From: Cunninghamia lanceolata
Taxonomy: Eukaryota; Streptophyta; Pinopsida; Cupressales; Cupressaceae
DNA length: 64,000 nucleotides
Assembly (NCBI GenBank): GCA_027924645.1
Contig: BSBN01001149.1
Location: 186,001 to 250,000, forward strand
Direction of reading: 5' to 3'
The notes beneath the pieces were generated by a model. It saw only the letters and a list, made by a program, of their open reading frames with translations, was not told the origin of the DNA and ran no database searches. Every line of letters starts with the position of its first letter. Position 1 is the stretch's first letter. The position numbers and the translations under genes are program-made. Below, one piece after another: positions 1-11,639 of the stretch.

Positions 1-940
1 TAGCACTATGGCTTGGAGCTTATGTCACACCTTATTTTTAAACTAATGTATTTATTTTCATTATTTTCAAGAAAACAGATAGTTAGTTAGAGAAAATATT
101 ATGATTAAAGTAATGATAAAAAAATGCATTTGCTTTATATTAGTTTATATGCAAAGAATAATTGTTTATGATGTTATTATTGATCACGTGGTTAAATGAT
201 GTAATGGACTAACTACCATCGTGCGACTGAGGTGGATGTGAGGAGAGAGAGTATCACCATGGAGAGGATTTTAGATCAGATGAATGCAAAAATCCTTATG
301 CCATCTGGAAACACACACACACATACTTATTAGAAGATAAGTCAGATTTGGATTAAGTCTTTATCCCTATGTCTTTGATCGTCTTAGAAATATTTGTGAT
401 TAAGTATAGAGATCATTTTATTCTTATCAATTTATGTCGTCGTTAAGATGATGGTTAAATCCTTTTCATCGAGAGATAGAAATGTGGTGTATGTCTTTGA
501 ATGCCAAGTTGACGTGAGTAATCGATTAAACGTGTTTAATTTTATCGTTAAAATCTTAGTCAACTTTGTGAGAATCATTCGTCGATAGTTACGAAGAGGA
601 TGCTAGATCACGTGAATGCAATGATCCTTATACCATCTAGAAACACCCACACACATATACTTATTAGAGGATAAGTCAGATTTGGATTAAGTTTTTATCC
701 CTATGTCAAATATGTGTGATTAAGTATAGAGATCATTTTATTCTTATCAATTTATATCATCATTAAGATGATGATTAAATCTTTTTCATCAAGAGATAGA
801 AACATGGTGTATGTCTTTGAATTCCAATTTGACGTGAGTAATTGAATAAACTCTTCAAGATGCATCTGCCCACCAAATTTTAGCTCCAACGGACCCTTGG
901 GTCAAAAGTTATGACCTTCAGAAGTTTTTGCATTAGTTTC
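1..940. other. Unrecognised non-coding DNA at the window edge
   Basis: No open frame of note and no domain seen on either strand. It lies directly upstream of the short stretch of 5' LTR of copia element A. It should match the 3' LTR of A if the 5' LTR were intact, but it does not, so this DNA has replaced or been inserted into the 5' LTR. It contains the direct repeat described separately. Confidence 0.5.
264..853. repeat. Two direct copies of a ~265-bp unit, period 332 bp
   Basis: Copy 1 runs about 264-533 and copy 2 about 596-853. Both start with gagga and end with gacgtgagtaat. They share long identical stretches such as gataagtcagatttggatta and agagatcattttattc, with small indels. About 60 bp of unrelated sequence separates the copies. 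The origin is unknown; it may be a subrepeat of an LTR or satellite that extends left of the window. Confidence 0.8.
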
Positions 941-944
941 TCTT

Positions 945-1039
945 GGTTTAAATGCTTACATCTACATGAATGTCTTTTGAAAGGAAATAATTTTATTAAG
1001 TACTGATTCACCCCCCTCTCAATACTTTTGTATTCAACA
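945..1039 (+). mobile_element. Remaining 3' end of the 5' LTR of copia A
   Basis: This stretch (tttctcttggtttaaatgct through tattcaaca) matches 9091-9197 with scattered substitutions. It ends in CA just before the tRNA-Met-type primer site. Upstream of 945 the similarity to the 3' LTR stops abruptly. Confidence 0.8.
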
Positions 1040-1041
1040 AT

Positions 1042-1053
1042 TGGTATCAGAGC
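1042..1053 (+). other. Primer binding site of copia A (initiator tRNA-Met type)
   Basis: The 12 bases tggtatcagagc are the classic plant copia primer binding site, complementary to the 3' end of initiator methionine tRNA. They start two bases after the LTR end, as expected. Confidence 0.95.
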
Positions 1054-1106
1054 GAGGTTCCTTGGTGCAACCTAACAACTGGAGGTAGATCTTGGATCAA
1101 GAACAC

Positions 1107-2603
1107 ATGACGCATAAAGAGTACTCTTCTAACAAAGCACCACTATTTGATGGAACTAACTACTCCTTCTAGAGTGTAAGGATGGAAGCCTATCTTACCT
1201 CTCTAGGGTATGATGTTTGAAGAGCTGCAATGGATGCTTATATTGAGCCTACTCATCCTATCATTAATCTAAATGATAAGAAGGCCCATGAAAACAATGC
1301 TAAAGCAAAGAATTCCATTTTGAGTGGTCTAACTAATTTAGAGTTTATGAATGTAGCATAGTGCAATATAACAAAAGAAATATGGGATAAACTCAAGGGT
1401 CTCTATGAAGGAAATGACAGTATTAAGGAAGCAAGGTTACAGACTTATAGAGCAATGTTTGAGAATCTAAGAATGAAGGAAGAAGAAACTATTGCTGCAT
1501 TTTTGCTATGAGTGAATGAAGTTGTCAATGGAATCAGAGGGCTAGGTAAAGACTTAGCTAAATCAATAGTTGTAAAGAAAGTCCCAAGATCTCTCCCTCA
1601 TAGATTTGATTCAAAAGTTTTTGCTATTGAAGAAGCCCAAGATCTGAAGAAACTTACCATGAAAAATTTGTTTGGATCTCTCACTGCCTATGAAATGAGA
1701 AATGAAGTCCAAGGCACTTTCAAAAGAGAAGCTGCATTCAAAGCCACAAATAAAGAACATCTAGTCCCCACAGTGAATCTGATGAAGAAGAAGCAACTTT
1801 GTGAGCAAGCTAAAGAAGGGGTCAGGCAGGTAGAAAGGTAAGTTATCTTTCAAATGTTTTAAATGTGTAAAAATTGGTCATTTTCTTCTAAATGTTTTTT
1901 TTGGAGATAATGAAAGTAGCACCAAGGGTTTCAAGAGAAGATTGATTTCAAAAGAAACCTTCTTTCCTAAGAAGACTGCAGCTCTGTAGAAGAAGTAGAT
2001 CACTACTCATCAGATGATGAAAGATGAGAGGCCTTGTTCATGGCCATGGTAATTCTTAACAAGAGTATAGATGAAGAAGAATGTGAAGTTGATTTTGAAG
2101 GTCAACTTATTTCTGCACTTGAAGACTTGGGTTGCACAAGGAAGGAAAACAAAGAACAAAAATCTCTACTTGAAGCTAAGACAAATGAATGCACAAGACT
2201 TGAGAGAGAAATCCTTTTACTCAAGGAAGAATTGAAGAAAACAAAGTCTAGAACTTCGGATGACCCCGAAGAAGCAAATCTCATTCCAGTCAAGGCTCAA
2301 GGAGGTAGATATGGAAGTCCTTTTCATATAAGGCAGTCCTTCACAAACAGGTTCAATCATGCATTTTTTGGTTACTACTTTATTTGCAACAAATATGGTC
2401 ATAAGGCTATAGAATGCAAGTCTGGAATGAATAGAAATTTTGTTAGTAGGAATTCTCTTGCTTCATTACTGGATCATGTCAATGTGATATGTCATATTTG
2501 CAACAATGTTAGACACATAGCAAGATATTACAGGAGTGGATTAACAAAATCAGAGACTCAGATGGCAATGGTTATTAGGCAAGACAAGGAGAGTGACATA
2601 TAG
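1107..2603 (+). pseudogene. Copia A gag relic (capsid and nucleocapsid)
   Basis: A frame opening at ATG 1107 gives a copia Gag: LFDGTNY near 1150, an alpha-helical capsid part, and a first zinc knuckle near 1855-1900 (C-x2-C-x4-H, last Cys lost by a shift). Two more knuckle-like motifs follow at about 2383-2420 (ICNKYGHKAIEC) and 2490-2535 (CHICNNVRHIARYY, final Cys replaced by Tyr). In-frame stops lie at 1170, 1218, 1359 and 1509. The clean stretches are 1512-1841 and 2034-2603. The middle knuckle keeps all four ligands. Gag would have packaged the element RNA; this copy cannot make it. Confidence 0.85.
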
Positions 2604-2639
2604 TAAATACATGAGGTTGAAAATTCAATGATTGTTTAA

Positions 2640-3900
2640 ACAACATTTCATTCTCAAAGGTAAAAAACTCTCTGGGTAATAGACAATGGATGCTCAAGCC
2701 ACATGATAGGTGATAAGAACAAGTTCATCAATTTTGTTAAGTGGAATGGAGGATTGGTCAAGTTTGGAGAGAATTCATCTACAAAGATTAATGGAAAATG
2801 CACCATAATATTGATGGAAGATCTAAAACACATGATGTTCTATATGTAGAACGTATTAAGCACAACCTTCTCAATGTAAGTCAGATATGTCGCAAAGGAT
2901 ATAATCTTATAATTCATGAACAAGGATGTGAAATCAGAAAGGCAAGTTCTTGAAAACTAGTGGCATAAGGATCTAGGACTAAAAGCAATTTGTACAACCT
3001 AAAGGGTGTTATTGAAAGGAGTTATCTTCTAGGATAGACAGATGAATATTGGTTGTGGCACAAAAGGATGGGACACATCAAATTTGACAACCTTGTGAAG
3101 ATCATCTCCACATAAGCAGTAAGAGACATGCCAAAGATTATCAAGCCTATAGGCACCTTGTGTAGAGAATGTTAGATTGGGAAGTAGACAAGGATAAGTT
3201 TCAAGACCAAGGAGTATTCTTCTACAAGACCATTGGAACTAATCATAATGATTTGTGCGGTCCTACTAGGACAAAGAGTCTTCAAGGTGAGATGTATTTT
3301 ATGTTGCTTATTGATGATTTCTCTAGGTTGACATGGGTTACATTCTTGAATGATAAATTAAAAGCCTTGAGTAGGTTTAAAATCTTCAAATCCATGGTTT
3401 AAAATGAAATGAATTCTAGGATCAAGTGCTTAAGGTCTGACAGAGGTGGAGAGTTTACATCAAATGATTTTGAAGAATTTTGTGAAGAACATGGAATAAA
3501 GAGGCATTTTTTTGCTACTAGAACTCCTCAACAAAATGGTGTTGCAGAAAGAAAGAATAGAATTATTTAAGAAATGGCTAGAACAATGTTGAGTGAAGCC
3601 AAGCTGCTTGTTACATATTGGAAAGAAGCAATTCATACCACAATCTACATTCTTAATAGAGGACAACTAAGAGTGCATAATACCAAGACACCATATGAGC
3701 TTTGAAATGGAAGACCAACTTTTGTGAAGTACTTCAAAATTTTTGGAAGCAAATGCTATATCAAAAGAGATGAAGAAGGTTTGGGAAAGTTTGACTCAAG
3801 GTCAGATGAATGAATTTTCCTTGGGTACTCAACTAGGAGCAAAGCTTACAAATGTTACAATGGAAGATAGTTGAGAGTGCAAATGTTAAGTTGATGAAGA
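2640..3900 (+). pseudogene. Copia A protease and integrase relic
   Basis: The protease active-site region reads WVIDNGCSSHM at about 2673-2705, with the catalytic Asp kept. A GAG-pre-integrase segment follows (YWLWHKRMGHIKFDNL near 3045-3100). The integrase core spans about 3240-3560: first Asp in DLCGPT, second in LRSDRGGEF, and Glu in VAERKNR, so all three DDE residues are still readable. A frame change separates protease from integrase, and in-frame stops occur at 3400-3402 and about 3568. The longest open piece is 3169-3402. Integrase would insert the cDNA; here it is non-functional. Confidence 0.85.
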
Positions 3901-4189
3901 GTCACATCCAGTCACTCATTCAAGCAAAAAGAAGACTGTTGTCCAGATGAATTTACCTGCACAGCAGAAGAAGAAGATGTTGACGAAAAGGAAGAAACAC
4001 AAGAGAAGATCACCAAAACTCTTGCCAAGTATGTTCAGATGAACCATTTAGAAGAACAAATAATTGGAAACAAAAATGAAGGAGTGCAAACTAGGAGAAG
4101 TTTAGCAAAGACAAAAGAACAGGTAATTTTTGCCCTACTATCAAGAATAGAGCCTAAAAGTTTTGCTATTGTTAGCAAGGATGAAGGAT

Positions 4190-5600
4190 GGATTTGAGCA
4201 ATGGAGGAAGAACTATATCAGATAGAGAAAAATTAGACTTGGGAATTGGTGCCAAGACCTACAGATGAAAATGTGATAGGTACAAAATGGGTGTTCAAGA
4301 ACAAATTGAATGAGGATGGAGAAGTAGTCAAAAATAAGGAAAGGTTGGTCTACAAGGGTTATTCACAAGTTGAAGGTATTGACTTTGAGGAGACATTTTC
4401 TTCGGTGGCAAGAATGGAAGCAATCAGAATGTTTCTTGCATTTGCAGTTCACAAGGACTTCAAGGTGTATCAAATGGATGTCAAATCTACTTTCTTGAAT
4501 GGTGACTTGGAGGAAGAAGTTTACATAGAGTAACCGGAAGGATTTTAGTTAAATCAAAAGACCCAAATATGGTATACAAACTTAATAAGTCTTTATATGG
4601 TCTCAAGAAAGCCCCTCGGGCTTGACATGCAAGGTTGGATAAGTACTTACTTCAACAAGGATTCAAGAAAGGTACTGCATATAGCAATTTGTATAAAAAA
4701 TTAAGAATGAGTAAATTCTGATAGTAGTATAGGTTGATGACATAATATTTGGTCGCAATGATGGAATGTGTAAGAAGTTTGTAGAAGATATGCATAAGGA
4801 ATTTTAAATGTCTATGATGGGTGAGCTGTCATTCTTTCTTGGACTCCAAATTACTCAATCAAATGAAGGTATATTTATCTCTCAAGTAAAGTATGTCAGG
4901 GAAATGCTAAAAAAGTTTGGCATGGAAAATTACAGGCTAGTGAATACTCCCATGGTGATAGGTTGTCATTTGAGCAAGGATGATGAGTCATCTTAGGCTA
5001 ATCAGACTCTGTATAGGTCTGTGATTGGAGGCCTACTGTACTTAACATCATTAAGGCCTGATATTATGGAAGCAGTTTGCATGGTTGCAAGATTTCAAGC
5101 TAATCCAAAAGAAACTCATGTGAAGACAATCAAAAGAATTTTCAGATATTTGAAGAGCACTCCGAATTTTGGACTATGGTATAAAAAAGGTAATGACTTT
5201 ACTCTAAGTACATATACTAATGCAGATTGGGCTAGTAGTGTTGATGATAGAATAAGTACTAATGGAGGAGATTTCTTTTTAGGAGGCCCACTACACTCAA
5301 GTGTTGTGGATGAAGCAAACATTGAAAGATATCAAGGTGATGTATGATGAGCCTATTCCTATCCTATGTGACAATACAAGTGCCATTAATATTTCAAAGA
5401 ATCCAATGATACATTCTAGAACCAAGCATATATCCATCAAGTATCACTTTCTAAGAGAGAAGGTTCCAAATCAAGAGGTGAGGTTGGAATATGTACCAAC
5501 AAAGGATCAGGTTGCAAACATCTTCACAAAGGCACTTTCTAAAGATACATTTGAATATCTCAGACAAAAGTTAGGGGTTTTAGCCCCTCCTTCTAACTAG
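4190..5600 (+). pseudogene. Copia A reverse transcriptase and RNase H relic
   Basis: Reverse transcriptase starts near 4190. Recognisable parts are [30 protein letters not shown] and [19 protein letters not shown] (4246-4533), then LYGLKKAPRA near 4600. The catalytic box is *VDDIIFG near 4730; the Tyr codon became a stop but both Asp remain. The thumb follows at 4808-4996 and RNase H at 5021-5600 (DADWA-like NADWASS; then CDNTSAINISKNP and TKHISIKYHFLREKV). Between FFLGG near 5280 and the segment that reads LWMKQTL in another frame near 5303, the usual stretch ending in the TAEAEY motif is missing, so about 75 bases were deleted. The frame ends at TAG 5598. Confidence 0.85.
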
Positions 5601-5902
5601 ATGCATAGATTATGCATCTGTCCAGAGGGAGCATTTCAAGGCATATATTTATCCCTGGATTGATGATGGATACTTCTCAAGGGGAGCAGGTAGGTAAGAG
5701 ACTATGAAGTATGACAAAGATGAAATAATCAGGGGGATATGAAAGATGAGGAATAGTAAAGGAATATCAAGACTGATGCAGACATGGGGGGCTTATTTAT
5801 TTTATCAGTTCAGAGGAAGGCCATTAGCCCTTTGCCCTTGATGTCAAAGGGGGAGAAATTTGCATATCAGGTTGTGTTTCCATCAATGACAAAGGGGGAG
5901 AT
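5601..5902 (+). other. Copia A 3' untranslated region with two PPT-like tracts
   Basis: Non-coding stretch between the pol stop and the 3' LTR. The purine run caaagggggagaaatttgca sits near 5849-5868. A near copy, caaagggggagattgttgca, sits at 5890-5909, directly on the LTR start. The first is preceded by ttgatgt and the second by tcaatga, so the whole PPT context seems duplicated 41 bp apart. Confidence 0.8.
5891..5902 (+). other. Polypurine tract of copia A
   Basis: aaagggggagat lies immediately before the LTR start tgttgcat at 5903. A PPT in this position primes plus-strand cDNA synthesis in LTR retrotransposons. Confidence 0.85.
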
Positions 5903-7070
5903 TGTTGCATATGTGTTGTCATTGATGTCAATAGAGCTGTGTTATGGATAGTTGCATGTGGTGTCAACAGAGTAATGTTCAGTGATGACAAAAGAGTGAT
6001 GGATAGAAGTGGTGCGATAGGATTGATGTCAACATAGTTGTTATGTGGAAAGAAAAGTGGTGTGCATGTTGTGTTGATCAAAGGAGTTGTGATGTGTAAA
6101 GCATGTTGTTTGGTCAATATCATCTGTACACATTTGTACCTTATCTTCTGAAGTTCATGAATACGTGAAATTTGTGAGTTGAAGGATATGTTGATATGAA
6201 GAAGTTGCAGTTTCTTATTTTTGGTGAATGGATGTTGTCTATGGTGTTTTGAATGTTGTATTCTTCGTTCCTTGATGTAAATCATTGCATAAGATATGAA
6301 AGAAAGTGTGTAAGGTTTCAAACTGTCAAAGGCACAGGAAGTTGTATTGAAGAAGCTCAAGAGAATGCTTTGCATTCCTCCATATTTGAAGATATGGCTG
6401 TGTGGTTTTGGAGGTTAGACAGAGACATGTGTGAAGTATGTATGTTCCTGATTTCAGAGCATAGAAGTTACCGCATAAGATTCCAGAGCTAGCAAAGTGA
6501 AGACAATGGTACAGTGATGTTGCAGTCATAAAGAGTCAGAGAAATGCTCCACATTTCTCTGCAGTTGAAGATGTGTTTTTGCAGCTTGAAGGTTTGTCAG
6601 ATACAAATGAGAATCATGATATATTCAAGTTTTGGATGATAAGTGGTACCACAGAGGTTCTCTAGAGTCAACAGAATAAAGACAAATCATGTTGTTGATT
6701 GGGGTTGTCAGGAGGAGAATGTTAAAGCCACCACATTTCACAGTATTACATTATTTGTCTTTTTTGTTTGAAGGATAAGTTCATATTGTCTGTATGTTTT
6801 CTCATTTCAAGTTTCATGTGATGAGGAGTACTACAAGTTTGTTTTTTAATGTTCTATTTTATGGCTAAGGGATTTCAATTTGCAAGAGATTCTGGGTTCA
6901 ATGTTTGATTGTTTGTGCTAGAAAGAAGATGCATAAATCAAAAGAAGGGATGTATGAGAATGTTTTGCAAGTCATAATGTTTATGAAGTGATCCACATGA
7001 TGTTATTTGGTTTCTTTGGTACTGCTTCAGGTTTGGAGCTAATTTGTGGAAGGTTAAGTGCTTGTGAAGC

Positions 7071-7166
7071 CAACTTGATATATCTAGGTGAATGTGTTGA
7101 GTGTTTGGAAGTGTGCACCAACTTGATATATCTAGGTGATTGCGTTGAGTGTTTGGAAGTGTGCAC
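7071..7166. repeat. 48-bp tandem duplication
   Basis: Two copies, 7071-7118 and 7119-7166, each starting caacttgatatatctaggtg. They differ only at a few positions (aatgtgttg versus attgcgttg). The start of a third copy (caactt) follows at 7167. Confidence 0.9.
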
Positions 7167-8022
7167 CAACTTTGAGAAGTGTGTTATGGAACATAGGTCA
7201 TGATTATCATTTGGTTTGAACCGCATTGGATTTCTATATTATTTGGAAGCTGACTTGTTGTGGTCATTGACAGGCTGTTGTAAGGTCCTAACACTTTAGT
7301 TAAAAATACGTCAATTATGTCGACCGGGTAATATCCAAGAATGTATACAATAGGGGATATTTTTGGACATCTCACTTAGTAACAGATTTTCTAAATTTTT
7401 GAAAAGCTTGAAACATAATCTAAACTAGAAAGCATGAAAACTCTAAGCTAGAAAGCATTTGAATTCCTAATCTAGAAAACATGTAAACTATCTAAGAATC
7501 AACACTTGCAGTTTAACTATGAATTCAAAATAAAGGCAACTAACTACTAACTGAAAGTACATTTGACATCTTTAATCAATAACTAACAACAGATTTATGA
7601 ATGGAGTGGATGCTCCAGAAATTTCAAGTAAACATAATTTCAAAGATCATTAACTTAAACCACAAACTGCAGGAACACATAACAAAGCTAAACACAAAGT
7701 GACATTGATCTAAATAGAACATGCACAAAAATAGAAATGACAACAACAACAATAAAAAATACTTATCTATTCTATAGTCCCTCAAGTGGCCAGCTCTTGG
7801 GGGATCCTATTATTGATTCAAATCACATTCAATACTTCAACAGCTCCAAAGTAAATCCCATTCATATTACTTCCATTGCTCAGAAAAGATTACTCAAAAT
7901 AAGTCTGGTGATATTCATTCATGTCATAAAAGTATCACAGAACACAGAACATAGCTGAATAGCCCTTTTGCATTGTATATCAAAACATAACATAACAGAG
8001 CATAATATCCTTGTTTTGAGCA

Positions 8023-8027
<5 letters not shown>

Positions 8028-8107
<80 letters not shown>
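8028..8107. repeat. (AT)40 microsatellite
   Basis: Uninterrupted AT dinucleotides for about 80 bases inside the 3' LTR of copia A. Such tracts are prone to length change and to assembly error. Confidence 0.95.
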
Positions 8108-8111
<4 letters not shown>

Positions 8112-8562
8112 CTGCTACAAAATCCTAAATTTCAGATGGCGGGTAAATGCCATTGAAGAAGTCTTTAAAGAAAAAAAATTACAAACTAATTGGATGTCTT
8201 TGAAATAAAACAAATTAAATGATTTGAGTGGAGCCGTAAAGTCTTAAGTATGCCCAACAAAACATAACAAAATTGCTTAACAAAGTCTATGATGTATGCC
8301 TAAATTTCTAGTGCCCTAAAATTTTGGCACTCTAACTTCAGCTGCTTTGAAGTCCACTCCTTCTATTAGGCCATACATGGAACCCTGCATAATTACACAA
8401 GCTCTACAACAATTAAGTTAATATTAGTGGCTAATTTCAATCAATTTGAAAATAAAGATTTATACATCATTTTATCAAAAATAGATAAATATTGTTTCTA
8501 AAAATAAACAAATTGGCATGACTAAGGTGATTGGTCAGGATGAAAAGGATTATATGGCTTGT

Positions 8563-8570
8563 TATAAATA
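8563..8570 (+). promoter_or_regulatory. TATA box of the copia A LTR
   Basis: tataaata lies about 630 bases before the LTR end. In an LTR this would place the transcript start, and so the U3/R border, near 8595. Inferred from motif and position only. Confidence 0.5.
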
Positions 8571-9197
8571 TGAGGTTGTTTATACCTCATCAGTCGTTGC
8601 ATGTTTCATGTTACATGTTTCTTCTTCGTCGACAAAGGAGAAAGTTTTTTAAGCTTGCAGAGAAAATAAATGAAAGATCAAGTTTGTTGCAAAAAGTATG
8701 AGGGTAAGTGAGTGTGTGAGGATGTATGTGTGAGTGTGGCTGTGAGTGTGTGTGTGTGGAAGGATGTTGAAGGTAGAAGAGTTTGTTGAGTAGAGGAGAT
8801 GAAGATATATGTCAATGTGAAGGGTGTTGAAGCTGCGGAGGTGTTTGATTAGTGGAATTTGTCAATTATCTTTGTACTAAGGTTATAGCCTCCTTTTTAA
8901 AGTGTTATAGCTTTGTATTTCAGGGAGTTGTAGCTTCCTTTGGGTTGTATCCCATAAATGTTAATGTAATCTATTTTTATCTGTGAGGTTGGATTTGGAT
9001 AGTAGATCCAAGCAACTTGATCACTGTAATTTTTCCCTTCTAGGGTTTTCCACGTAAATCTGGTGTTATGGTTGTGTTCTTGTGTGATCTTATGTTTCTC
9101 TTGGTTTAAATGCTTACATCTGCATGAGTGTTTTTTGAAAGGAAAGAATTTGATTAAGTATTGATTCACCACCCTCTCAGTACTTCTGTGTTCAATA

Positions 9198-11639
9198 GTA
9201 AGCATGTAATTATGACCTCTCAACAAGACTTCTTCATGGTGACACGTAGATGGAATTCCATCATCAATTTTTTCTTCTCTTTTCCCCCTATCTAACCTTT
9301 CTTAGTCGTGTTCCTTCTTCAACTCCCCTTGTCAACATTTCATCTTTTTTGCTTTTTCGGCCTCATCAACATAGCCTAATAGCATTTAACCTAGAAAATT
9401 CATCTTCCCTTAGACCATTTCACCCATTGTAACCCTCTAGAGGCCTCTAGTTGACCTCCCAGACCTTTCCCAACCCTCAAAATTAACATGTTTTCTCTCT
9501 TTTCTGGGTTGATTCCTTTCATTTCAAGATCTTCCCCGGACAACCCTAGATCTCCCCTGGGTGACCCTACTAGTAAAAGTGAGAATCCCCTCATATGCAT
9601 CATTTTTGTTATTTTCAAGGGCCAGATGTCATTTCCAGTCTCCCACAATCACTCTCAGCCCTTCAAATCACTCCTAGGTCTTCTCTTTTCTAGGTCACCC
9701 CTTTTAGTTTAGGATCTCCCCTGGGAAACCTTGGGTAACCCTTGGGTGACCCTACTGGTAAAAGGAGTGACCCAGTCATGTTTTCAAACGTGATTTCCTC
9801 TTTAGTTTGGGCCCAAATTAGCTCCATTTTTTCTCTAGTTTGCATGCAATTTCAACCCTAACTAAGCCTAGCCTCCATTGATCTATTCTTACCTTACCTT
9901 CCTCTCATGCTAACACCCATTCGTCCATGAGTGATAAGCTATCAAGCTTAGTTCATTGTCCAATCAACTCAGATCACTCCCTAATCAACCCTATTAACTC
10001 TTCAATCAAATTGAGTTAAATTTCCAATCAATCCCACCTCCTATGTGTTCTTCAACACTATAAATACCCCCTCCCTCAAGCAATAAGGGAGGCAAATTCA
10101 TTGTTGCAACCATCATCAATCTTTGCTTTTTCTCTCCACTTAGCATTTTCATGATCTCTATAGGACGCATGTGCCTTTTTCTTTTTAGTATTATTGCCAA
10201 AGATTTCAAAAGCTTCATATAGTGTTGTTATGCTCATAAATTACCATGCCCAAGTGTTTCATAGATTTCATAGCTCAATCAATCATAGCTCTCATAACTC
10301 ATTTCAAATCAATTGCTACTCCATCCCTGTCACCAAGAGGAGCACCCCACTACTACAGACGAGAGGGAAGGTTGCCACACAAAGGATTTCTGAGGATATG
10401 TCAAGCTCATGTACCAAAGGATCTAGGTTATTTTTATGTTTTTATAGCTAATTAAATCACATTTTGCTCTTGGAAAAAGTAATCTTGTTATTGCAATTTG
10501 CTTGATAAGATGTATTTCAAGTTGATTAGATTAGCATTGTTTAAATTAGTTTCATTGAAATTCATAGATTAGATTCCATTCAAGTATTTTTTGATTCCTA
10601 GTTTAGATTCAAAATTGTCACAAAAATACAAAAAATATAGTATAAATTGCATTTGGAAAAATCATGTTAATTTGCATTCATATTTCAAATTCCTAGTTAA
10701 TTACATCATTTTATCATTTATTTCGAAAAAAGAACAAAAAAATCATTTTTGCATTCATTTAGTTGCATACATCAAAATCTGACAACAATAGGAAAGGAGA
10801 AAATCAAAACCCTTGATTTCATCACAAGGTCAATTTCAAAACATAGTTAAAAACTCCTTGATATCATCACAAGGTCAAACAAACTAGTGAAATCATAAGA
10901 AAACCTTTGGTCACATGACAAAGTCAAAGTTAAACGCAAAGTCAATCAAGGTCAGCTTTAGTCAACTCCCTCTTATCCAAGCATACGAATGTGCCCAAGA
11001 ATTAGAGGTGAGTGGGTTAGGGCTATCCTTGAGGAGATAGAATCATTACATCCAAGACCACAACACACTCAACAGACATAGGAAGAACAAGAACACACCC
11101 TTAGGGTCATGTACAACAAGTGAACATCATACAACAAATCATACGGGCTAATAAAGAAAGGTTACAACATTCCATACTTATTAATGAATAGAATTGACAT
11201 CCATCTATACGTTGGAACCATATGAACCCAAAAAGGAGATTGACAACTAGTGACCCTTTGAGTCATTGGACTATCGCCTTTACAGAACAAACATTGACAC
11301 AAACCAGGCCCTAGGAATGACCAATCACTCTCCATGACATTTTGATTCCACGTGAATGGAACTGCCCCCGGATTATGCATCTACCCAATTGGCTTTTTCC
11401 ATGAGAGTGAGAGTGACTTGGTGGTTGCCATGAGTAAGGAGAGGGTTCGTGTGTTGTATCGAAGTTGAATGCTCTACGTTTGTGCCTAAGTGACATTTTG
11501 AGGAGTATATAGACAACACAAACCTAATTAATTGATAGTTATAGTCTGCTAGATTTTTATTTTTATTTGTTTTATGTTGTACTAATGATGAACTAAGATA
11601 TTTAAGAAAGGACATCTCTTCAAAGCATGATAATCTTAG
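9198..11639. other. Non-coding repeat-derived DNA with an LTR-type promoter
   Basis: No coding domain is visible on either strand. A TATA box tataaata at 10059-10066 is followed by ccccctccctcaag and a gypsy-LTR-like leader, which suggests a solo or truncated LTR; I could not fix its borders. A phrase near 9551-9580 (cctgggtgaccctactagta) recurs near 9742-9771. The phrase ccttgatttcatcacaagg recurs 44 bp later (10813 and 10857 regions). The rest, 10880-11639, shows nothing I recognise. Confidence 0.45.
10059..10066 (+). promoter_or_regulatory. TATA box of a probable solo or partial LTR
   Basis: tataaata is preceded by caacac and followed by a C/T-rich leader and a string of short CTC/TCA motifs. 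This arrangement is common in plant gypsy LTRs. No PBS was found downstream. Confidence 0.4.

Larger units (their letters stand above)
945..9197 (+). mobile_element. Ty1/copia retrotransposon A (SIRE/Tork-like), decayed
   Basis: The copia order is visible: end of 5' LTR, PBS, gag with zinc knuckles, protease, GAG-pre-integrase, integrase, reverse transcriptase, RNase H, polypurine tract and 3' LTR. The phrase at the 3' junction (caaagggggagattgttg) and a Gag with two widely spaced CCHC motifs are typical of SIRE/Tork-type elements; this lineage call is from memory of the families. Gag and PR lie in one frame, INT and early RT in a second, late RT in a third, and the end of RNase H back in the first. 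It cannot code for a functional polyprotein. The left end lies in altered DNA or outside the window. Confidence 0.85.
5903..9197 (+). mobile_element. 3' LTR of copia A, ~3.3 kb
   Basis: It starts tgttgcat right after the PPT. It ends near 9197, where similarity to the 5' LTR end (945-1039) stops and no PBS follows. Such length is unusual for copia, so later insertions inside it are likely, especially in the AT-rich 7270-8450 part. It holds a 48-bp tandem duplication, an (AT)40 tract, a TATA box at 8563 and a GT-rich tract at 8700-8760. No coding region was seen. The 3' terminus reads ..tcaata, with the expected CA decayed to TA. Confidence 0.65.

Noticed and set aside
5824..6375. 183-codon minus-strand frame
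   Set aside because: It lies antisense across the PPT and LTR start of copia A; the composition (Ser/His/Thr, low complexity) is what the reverse of LTR DNA gives, and no domain is seen.
8028..8107. Frame encoding Tyr-Ile repeats over the (AT)n tract
   Set aside because: It is a pure product of the dinucleotide repeat.
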